Shown: positions 5,345 to 8,987 of the stretch, piece by piece
How the letters are laid out: the number at the start of each line of letters is the position of its first letter
How positions within the stretch are numbered: the first letter of the stretch is position 1
Assembly (NCBI GenBank): GCA_046758065.1
Contig: JBHHZM010000125.1
Span: 1 to 8,987, forward strand
DNA from: JBHHZM01 sp046758065
GTDB taxonomy: Bacteria > Pseudomonadota > Alphaproteobacteria > JAAXGF01
DNA: 8,987 nucleotides
Direction of reading: 5' to 3'
Notes under the pieces: generated by a model
The model's input: only the letters and a program-made list of their open reading frames with translations
The model's database searches: none
Told to the model about the DNA's origin: nothing
Position numbers and translations under genes: made by a program

Positions 5345-5387
5345 CGCGCGGGTGCCCGGCGGGCGCGATGCCGCCGGGCCCCGCGCG
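5345..5387 (-). terminator. Strong GC hairpin just after the bactofilin gene
   Basis: CGCGCGGG (5345-5352) plus GCCCGGCGG (5354-5362) pair with CCGCCGGGC (5371-5379) plus CCCGCGCG (5380-5387), giving 17 base pairs with one bulged T and an 8-base loop. It begins eight bases after the bactofilin stop. No good T tract follows on the minus strand, so it may act as a Rho-type or pausing terminator, or as 3'-end protection of the bactofilin mRNA. The remaining gap up to the DUF465 start (5228-5344) holds a GTTAACATATT stretch that could contain the DUF465 promoter, but no clear box pair. Confidence 0.55.
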
Positions 5388-5394
5388 GCAAGGC

Positions 5395-5910
5395 TCAGGC
5401 GGCGGCCGTCGTTTTCGTCGTTGCCGACCGCGCGGCGCTCGCCGCGCCGGAGGTTGCGTCCTTCGCCGGCTTGACCGGCTTCAGCGACGAGACCTCGCCG
5501 TCGCTTTGCCCCTTGGCCGATGCGTTGGCCTGGGGACGAAACTGGCCTTCGACCGCGGCGCCTTCCTCGATCGCCAGGGTCTTGTAGACGATGTCGCCGA
5601 CGATTTTCGCCGTCTTCGCGATCTTCACCGTCGTCGCCGTGAGCTGTCCCTTGATCGAGCCGCTGATCTGCACCGTCTCGGCGGTGATCGAGCCGGCGAT
5701 CTGCGCGCCTTCCCCAACGGTGAGCATGCGACTGTTCACGTCGCCCTCGATGCTTCCGAGGATCTGGACGTGACCTTCGCTGTGCAGGTCACCAATGATC
5801 TTGAGATCGGCGCTGATCGTCGATTGCGTCCCGCTGCTCCTCGCCGGCTCGGCGCTGGGTTCGGCCGTCGGGGCCGCCGTATTCCACGTGCTGTCAGGTC
5901 TTCCAAGCAT
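5395..5910 (-). CDS. Bactofilin (polymer-forming cytoskeletal protein)
   Basis: Bactofilins self-assemble into filaments at the inner face of the membrane and position cell-wall enzymes or other partners; in Caulobacter they act in stalk formation. This 171-residue protein has the usual three-part plan: a flexible Pro/Ala/Ser N-terminus (1-30), a beta-helix core (about 31-125) of short repeats such as LKIIGDLHSEGHVQILGSIEGDV and AETVQISGSIKGQL, and a low-complexity Lys/Ala/Ser/Thr tail (126-171). There is no signal peptide or membrane helix. The ATG at 5910 has GAGG ten bases upstream. No M23 peptidase, a frequent partner gene, is adjacent; the neighbours are DUF465 downstream and ubiX upstream on the same strand, with 165 bases between. 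A CtrA-type site about 100 bases upstream suggests cell-cycle control, which is inference. Confidence 0.93.
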   Translation of the reverse strand: MLGRPDSTWNTAAPTAEPSAEPARSSGTQSTISADLKIIGDLHSEGHVQILGSIEGDVNSRMLTVGEGAQIAGSITAETVQISGSIKGQLTATTVKIAKTAKIVGDIVYKTLAIEEGAAVEGQFRPQANASAKGQSDGEVSSLKPVKPAKDATSGAASAARSATTKTTAAA

Positions 5911-6013
5911 CGTTCACTGCCCTCATGCATGTCGTCACGATCGCACGCGACGGTTTCACGTGCTCCACCCCGAAACCGCGCCGGGATGACGCTTGAGCAG
6001 TAGACCATCTTGG

Positions 6014-6034
6014 TTAAGCGCGCGTTAACGTTAA
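6014..6034 (-). promoter_or_regulatory. Candidate CtrA-binding site (TTAA-N7-TTAA) upstream of bactofilin
   Basis: TTAA at 6014-6017 and TTAA at 6025-6028 are separated by exactly seven bases, the spacing of the full CtrA site of alphaproteobacteria. On the minus strand the downstream half reads TTAACC. A third TTAA follows at 6031-6034, forming TTAACGTTAA. The site lies about 104 bases upstream of the bactofilin start and about 42 bases past the ubiX stop. Such AT-rich words stand out in this GC-rich sequence. The rest of the gap (5911-6075) shows no gene. Confidence 0.45.
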
Positions 6035-6075
6035 TGCAGGATGAACGACACGATCGGAAGCCGTCGGCCTTGCGC

Positions 6076-6678
6076 CTATTTGGGGCGGTCGACGGCGCCG
6101 CGCTCGGGGACGGCTTCGCCCCAACGCCTGACCACGCCGACGTCGATGTCGAAGAAGTCGAGCGCGCGTCCCACGCTGTGGTCGACGAGTTCGGCGACCG
6201 ATGCCGGCCGCGTGTAGAACGCCGGCACCGGCGGGGCGATCACGGCGCCGAGCTCGGCGAGCGCTGCAAGGTTGCGCAGATGCCCGGCGTGCAATGGCGT
6301 CTCGCGCACCATCAGCACGAGGCGGCGGCGTTCCTTGAGCGCGACGTCGGCGGAACGGGTCAGCAGGTTCGTCGTCATGCCGGTGGCGATCTCCGACATG
6401 CTGCGAATCGAACACGGCGCGACGATCATGCCGATCGTCGGAAACGAGCCACTCGCCGGCGCGGCGCCGAGATCGTTGACCGCGTGGTTCACGTCGGCGA
6501 GCGCCCGCACCTCGGCCGGTTTGCGGTCGCTTTCGTAACTGAGCGTCATCTCCGCCGCCCGGGTCATCACCAGATGGGTCTCGATCGCGAGTGGTCGCAG
6601 GAGTTCGAGAAGACGCACGCCGTAGACGACGCCCGAGGCGCCGCTAATTCCGATGATGAGGCGACTCGCTCTGGTCAT
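6076..6678 (-). CDS. ubiX: Flavin prenyltransferase UbiX
   Basis: UbiX attaches a dimethylallyl group to FMN to make prenyl-FMN, the cofactor that UbiD-type decarboxylases need in ubiquinone synthesis and aromatic acid metabolism. This 200-residue protein has the nucleotide-binding GISGASG (10-16), APCSIRSMSEIATGMTTNLL (87-106), and the late motif with RETPLH (125-130) and APPVPAFY. Residues equal to the known Pseudomonas set Ser15, Lys129, Glu140, Tyr169 and Arg185 are present as Ser15, Lys115, Glu126, Tyr155 and Arg171, the last four with a constant offset of 14. The ATG at 6678 gives family length, but no good Shine-Dalgarno precedes it. ubiD is not in view. A UbiX-like subunit of an aromatic acid decarboxylase is a less likely alternative. 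The gene is divergent from the small DUF465 gene at 6809. Confidence 0.92.
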   Translation of the reverse strand: MTRASRLIIGISGASGVVYGVRLLELLRPLAIETHLVMTRAAEMTLSYESDRKPAEVRALADVNHAVNDLGAAPASGSFPTIGMIVAPCSIRSMSEIATGMTTNLLTRSADVALKERRRLVLMVRETPLHAGHLRNLAALAELGAVIAPPVPAFYTRPASVAELVDHSVGRALDFFDIDVGVVRRWGEAVPERGAVDRPK

Positions 6679-6704
6679 ACGCCAAACGTCATGTCATAAT
6701 GCGG

Positions 6705-6746
6705 CAGGTGGAACTAGGCGCGGCATTAAGGGTTGCGCGCCACCTG
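6705..6746. repeat. Inverted repeat in the ubiX/DUF465 divergent region
   Basis: CAGGTGG (6705-6711) and CCACCTG (6740-6746) are a perfect 7-bp inverted pair, with CGCG at 6719-6722 and 6736-6739 able to pair inside. It sits between the two divergent starts and could be an operator or a leader hairpin. I found no clear promoter boxes in 6679-6808. Confidence 0.35.
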
Positions 6747-6808
6747 AATACAAGGGTTTTGGGAGCCGGACACAAGGAAAAACCGCTTGATCCAATGGGG
6801 TAGTCAAC

Positions 6809-6976
6809 ATGGAAGCTGAAGCTCGTCTTGTCGCTCTAACCAGCAAACATACCGAGCTTGAAGAAGCAATCGACGACGAAAACCATCGGCCATTGCCCGA
6901 TAGCCTCCGGATTCTCCGGTTGAAACGCCAAAAACTCCGAATCAAGGACGAGATCGCCCGCCTGCAGCACGCCTGA
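6809..6976 (+). CDS. Second DUF465 (YdcH-like) small protein, 55 residues
   Basis: A short open frame from an ATG (with GGGG eight bases upstream) encodes 55 residues of the DUF465/YdcH family, function unknown. It begins MEAEARLVALTSKHTELEEAI and ends with LRLKRQKLRIKDEIARLQHA. The helical pattern, the L..KH..LE..I start and the RLK..KL..KDEIARL end match the family and align with the paralogue at 5027-5227 over nearly the full length, but it lacks the DILPDIIA tail. Base use differs from its neighbours: by hand count about 54 percent GC, against clearly higher GC on both sides, with codons such as GAA, CTT and AAA. It converges on hldE. Recent acquisition or relaxed codon selection could explain the composition. 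Confidence 0.85.
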   Translation: MEAEARLVALTSKHTELEEAIDDENHRPLPDSLRILRLKRQKLRIKDEIARLQHA

Positions 6977-7006
6977 GCGCGTTCCGCGGCACGACGGCAT
7001 TGCGTT

Positions 7007-7023
7007 CCCGCCTTTTCGGCGGG
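7007..7023. terminator. Hairpin between convergent DUF465 and hldE genes
   Basis: CCCGCC (7007-7012) pairs with GGCGGG (7018-7023) around the loop TTTTC, and flanking GCG/CGC can extend the stem past small bulges. It lies 30 bases after the DUF465 stop and 14 bases beyond the hldE stop. Neither strand has a good T tract after the stem, so it is only a probable bidirectional terminator. Confidence 0.45.
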
Positions 7024-7037
7024 GCGCTGACGCACGT

Positions 7038-8501
7038 CTATCTCGCGATCCGCGCAATGGTATCGCTGGTGCTGTATCCCGGCGCGAGCTTCGCCAGCAT
7101 GACCCGGCCGCCATAGCTCCTGACGAAATCGCCACCGACTACCTCGTCGAGCGTATAGTCCGCGCCCTTGACCAGCAGGTCGGGCCGGAGCGCTTCGAGC
7201 AGCGCCGTCGGCGTGTCCTCTTCGAACACCACCACGAGGTCGACGCTGGCGAGCGAGGCGAGAACCTGGCTGCGCGCGGCCTCCGACTGGATCGGGCGGT
7301 CCGGCCCCTTGAGCCGGGTCACCGAGGCATCGCTGTTGAGGCCGACGACGAGGTGGTCGCAGGCCGCTTTCGCCTGGGCGAGAAGCGAAACGTGCCCGGG
7401 GTGTAGCAGGTCGAAGCAACCGTTCGTGAATCCGACGCGCTCGCCATCGTGGCGCCAGCGTTCGACCTGCTCGATGGCGCCCGCGCGGGTGGCGATCCTG
7501 GCCTCGATCGCCGACCATTCGTTGGCGTGGAGGGCGTGCAGCAGCTCGTCGGCGAAGACCACGGCGGTGCCCAGCTTGCCGACCACGATGCCCGCGGCGC
7601 TGTTGGCGAGCTGCGCCGCCTCGGCGAGCGCTGCGCCCCGGCCCAGAGCCGCCGCCAGCGTCGCCAACAGCGTATCGCCGGCGCCCGAGACGTCGTAGAC
7701 CTCGCGCGCTTCGGCCGTGAGGTGCTCGGCCGCACCGTCACGCTCGACCAGCGTCAGACCGTCGCGACCGCGGGTAACGACGGCGGCGCGCACGCCGCAG
7801 CGTTCGATCAGCGCCGTCGCGCCCGCTGCGACACTGGCATCGTCATCGGCCGCCATTCCGGTGGCGGCGACAAGCTCGCGCCGGTTGGGGGTGAGCACCG
7901 TCGCCCCCCGGTAGCGTGTAAAATCGCCGCCCTTGGGGTCGACGACGACCGGCTTTCCTGCGGCGCGTGCCGCCTCGATCACCGCCCCGACAACGTTATC
8001 GGCGAGCACGCCCTTGGCGTAATCGGAAAGCACGACGATATCGCAGGCCTCGACCGTGTCGCCGACGACGCGGACCAGCGTCTCGGCGGTCTCCGCCGAA
8101 ATCGGCCGGGTGGTTTCGGCGTCGGCGCGAAGGAGCTGCTGGCCCTCGGCGATGTAGCGCGTCTTCACGGTCGACGGCCGGTCGCGTTCGACGAGTAGGT
8201 AGGGCTCGACCCGCTTGTCCCCACCGATCATGCGCGTGAGTTCGTCACCCGCCGGATCGTCGCCGACAACGGTGACGAAACAGGCGGCCGACCCCAGCGC
8301 CGTGAGGTTCCGCACCACGTTGCCGGCTCCGCCCGGCATGTTTGCCTCGCGTTCGATCTGAAATACCGGGATCGGCGCTTCGGGTGAGATTCGGCTGACC
8401 GCGCCGTAGACGAAACGGTCGAGCATCACGTCACCGACGCAGAGGACGCGGCTCGCGGCGAGCTCGGCGATACGCGCAGCGAGGGGAAAAGGGTTGTTCA
8501 T
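7038..8501 (-). CDS. hldE: Bifunctional heptose-7-phosphate kinase / heptose-1-phosphate adenylyltransferase
   Basis: HldE carries out two steps of ADP-heptose synthesis for the LPS inner core: phosphorylation of D-glycero-manno-heptose 7-phosphate, then transfer of AMP to heptose 1-phosphate. The 487-residue protein shows both halves. The ribokinase-type kinase (about 1-325) has VGDVMLDRF, NMPGGAGNVVRNL (54-66), LTPNRREL and DVSGAGDT (270-277, catalytic Asp276). The nucleotidyltransferase (about 350-487) has GFTNGCFDLLHPGH with the HxGH-type HPGH at 367-370, then RLKGPDRP and KGADYT. Length is typical of the fused enzyme. The ATG at 8501 gives MNNPFPLAARIAEL; the open frame extends upstream to 8759, but that part is antisense-like sequence inside the ligase gene. 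The gap to the upstream ligase gene is 59 bases with no evident promoter or terminator, so read-through is possible. No other LPS gene is in view. Confidence 0.96.
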   Translation of the reverse strand: MNNPFPLAARIAELAASRVLCVGDVMLDRFVYGAVSRISPEAPIPVFQIEREANMPGGAGNVVRNLTALGSAACFVTVVGDDPAGDELTRMIGGDKRVEPYLLVERDRPSTVKTRYIAEGQQLLRADAETTRPISAETAETLVRVVGDTVEACDIVVLSDYAKGVLADNVVGAVIEAARAAGKPVVVDPKGGDFTRYRGATVLTPNRRELVAATGMAADDDASVAAGATALIERCGVRAAVVTRGRDGLTLVERDGAAEHLTAEAREVYDVSGAGDTLLATLAAALGRGAALAEAAQLANSAAGIVVGKLGTAVVFADELLHALHANEWSAIEARIATRAGAIEQVERWRHDGERVGFTNGCFDLLHPGHVSLLAQAKAACDHLVVGLNSDASVTRLKGPDRPIQSEAARSQVLASLASVDLVVVFEEDTPTALLEALRPDLLVKGADYTLDEVVGGDFVRSYGGRVMLAKLAPGYSTSDTIARIAR

Positions 8502-8560
8502 TCTTCGCCGGGGCTTAGATCGCGTTGGTAACGGCGGATGACGGGGTGGAGGTGGTTTTC

Positions 8561-8987
8561 TTATAACGCCTTGGCGCGCTCGCGCAGGACATATTTCTGG
8601 ACCTTGCCGGTCGAGGTCTTGGGCAAGGGGCCGAAGACCACCGTCTTCGGCGTCTTGAAATGCGCCAGGTTGTCGCGGCAGAAGGCGATGAGGTCGGCTT
8701 CGCTCACCGCGTCCGAGCCGTCCTTCAGTGCGATGAAGGCGCACGGCGTCTCGCCCCATTTCTCGTCGGGCCGGGCGACCACCGCGGCTTCGAGCACCGC
8801 CGGATGACGGTAAAGCACACCCTCGATCTCGATCGTCGAGATGTTCTCGCCGCCCGAGATGATGATGTCCTTGGAGCGGTCCTTGAGCTCGATATAGCCG
8901 TCCGGATGCATGACCCCGAGATCGCCGGTGTGGAACCAGCCGCCGGCGAACGCCGCCTCGGTCGCCCCGGGGTTCTTGAGATAGCCC
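8561..8987 (-). CDS. Acyl-CoA synthetase / AMP-dependent ligase (C-terminal part)
   Basis: This is the C-terminal end, about 141 residues, of an ANL-superfamily enzyme that activates a carboxylic acid to an acyl-adenylate and then to acyl-CoA. The frame is open to the window edge. Visible motifs are WFHTGDLGVMHPDGYIELKDR (core motif with the ribose-binding Asp), then SKDIIISGGENIS at the hinge, and the final PKTSTGKVQKYVLRERAKAL, whose first Lys after STG is the catalytic lysine of the adenylation step. The sequence between, including VLEAAVVARPDEKWGETPCAFI, is typical of medium- or long-chain fatty acyl-CoA ligases of the propionate/fatty-acid type. Substrate cannot be fixed without the N-terminal domain. 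The ATG at 8911 is internal. A link to the FadL protein at the other end of the window is thematic only. Confidence 0.9.
   Translation of the reverse strand, partial: GYLKNPGATEAAFAGGWFHTGDLGVMHPDGYIELKDRSKDIIISGGENISTIEIEGVLYRHPAVLEAAVVARPDEKWGETPCAFIALKDGSDAVSEADLIAFCRDNLAHFKTPKTVVFGPLPKTSTGKVQKYVLRERAKAL

Noticed and set aside
8502..8759. 86-residue N-terminal extension of HldE
   Set aside because: The extra residues are Arg/Pro-rich, overlap the ligase gene in another frame, and the MNNPF start gives the normal family length.
1..8987. CRISPR array, tRNA, rRNA, phage or defence genes
   Set aside because: No regular direct repeats with spacers, no cloverleaf with conserved T-arm, and no matching protein families were seen on either strand.

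Overview
The window reads as chromosomal DNA of a GC-rich alphaproteobacterium. The evidence is a COQ9-family gene beside rpsU, a bactofilin, two DUF465 (YdcH-like) proteins, a TTAA-N7-TTAA site of the CtrA type, and palindromic repeats of kinds common in that class. A Rhodospirillales-like lineage is a guess. Most genes are core housekeeping or envelope functions. I see no phage, CRISPR, plasmid or defence genes, no tRNA or rRNA, and no complete insertion sequence.

Layout: the 3' part of a FadL/OmpP1 outer-membrane protein (+) meets rpsU (-) at a terminator. rpsU is divergent from a def-COQ9 pair (+) whose coding regions overlap by ATGA. The COQ9 gene converges on an EamA-type transporter (-) across a REP-like double hairpin. 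The transporter lies directly downstream of purE (-), and its 5' end appears frameshifted. purE is divergent from a soluble GGDEF diguanylate cyclase (+). The cyclase converges on a DUF465 gene (-), and a 269-bp MITE-like element with terminal inverted repeats fills the gap completely. Next come a bactofilin (-) with a very strong 3' hairpin, a CtrA-type site, ubiX (-), a second, AT-richer DUF465 gene (+), hldE (-), and the 3' end of an acyl-CoA synthetase/AMP ligase (-) that runs off the window.

Functional themes: def and rpsU serve translation. COQ9 and UbiX both serve ubiquinone synthesis. FadL and the acyl-CoA ligase fit fatty-acid uptake and activation but sit at opposite ends and are not an operon. 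HldE makes the heptose precursor of LPS. Bactofilin, c-di-GMP signalling and the CtrA-type site hint at cell-cycle-linked morphogenesis, which is inference only.

I did not find a convincing new multi-gene system. The items most worth a second look are the nested-palindrome element whose end supplies a neighbour's stop codon, the EamA frameshift, a PurE lacking a conserved active-site histidine and without a purK neighbour, the rpsU/def/COQ9 arrangement with overlapping divergent promoters, and the CtrA-type site upstream of bactofilin.
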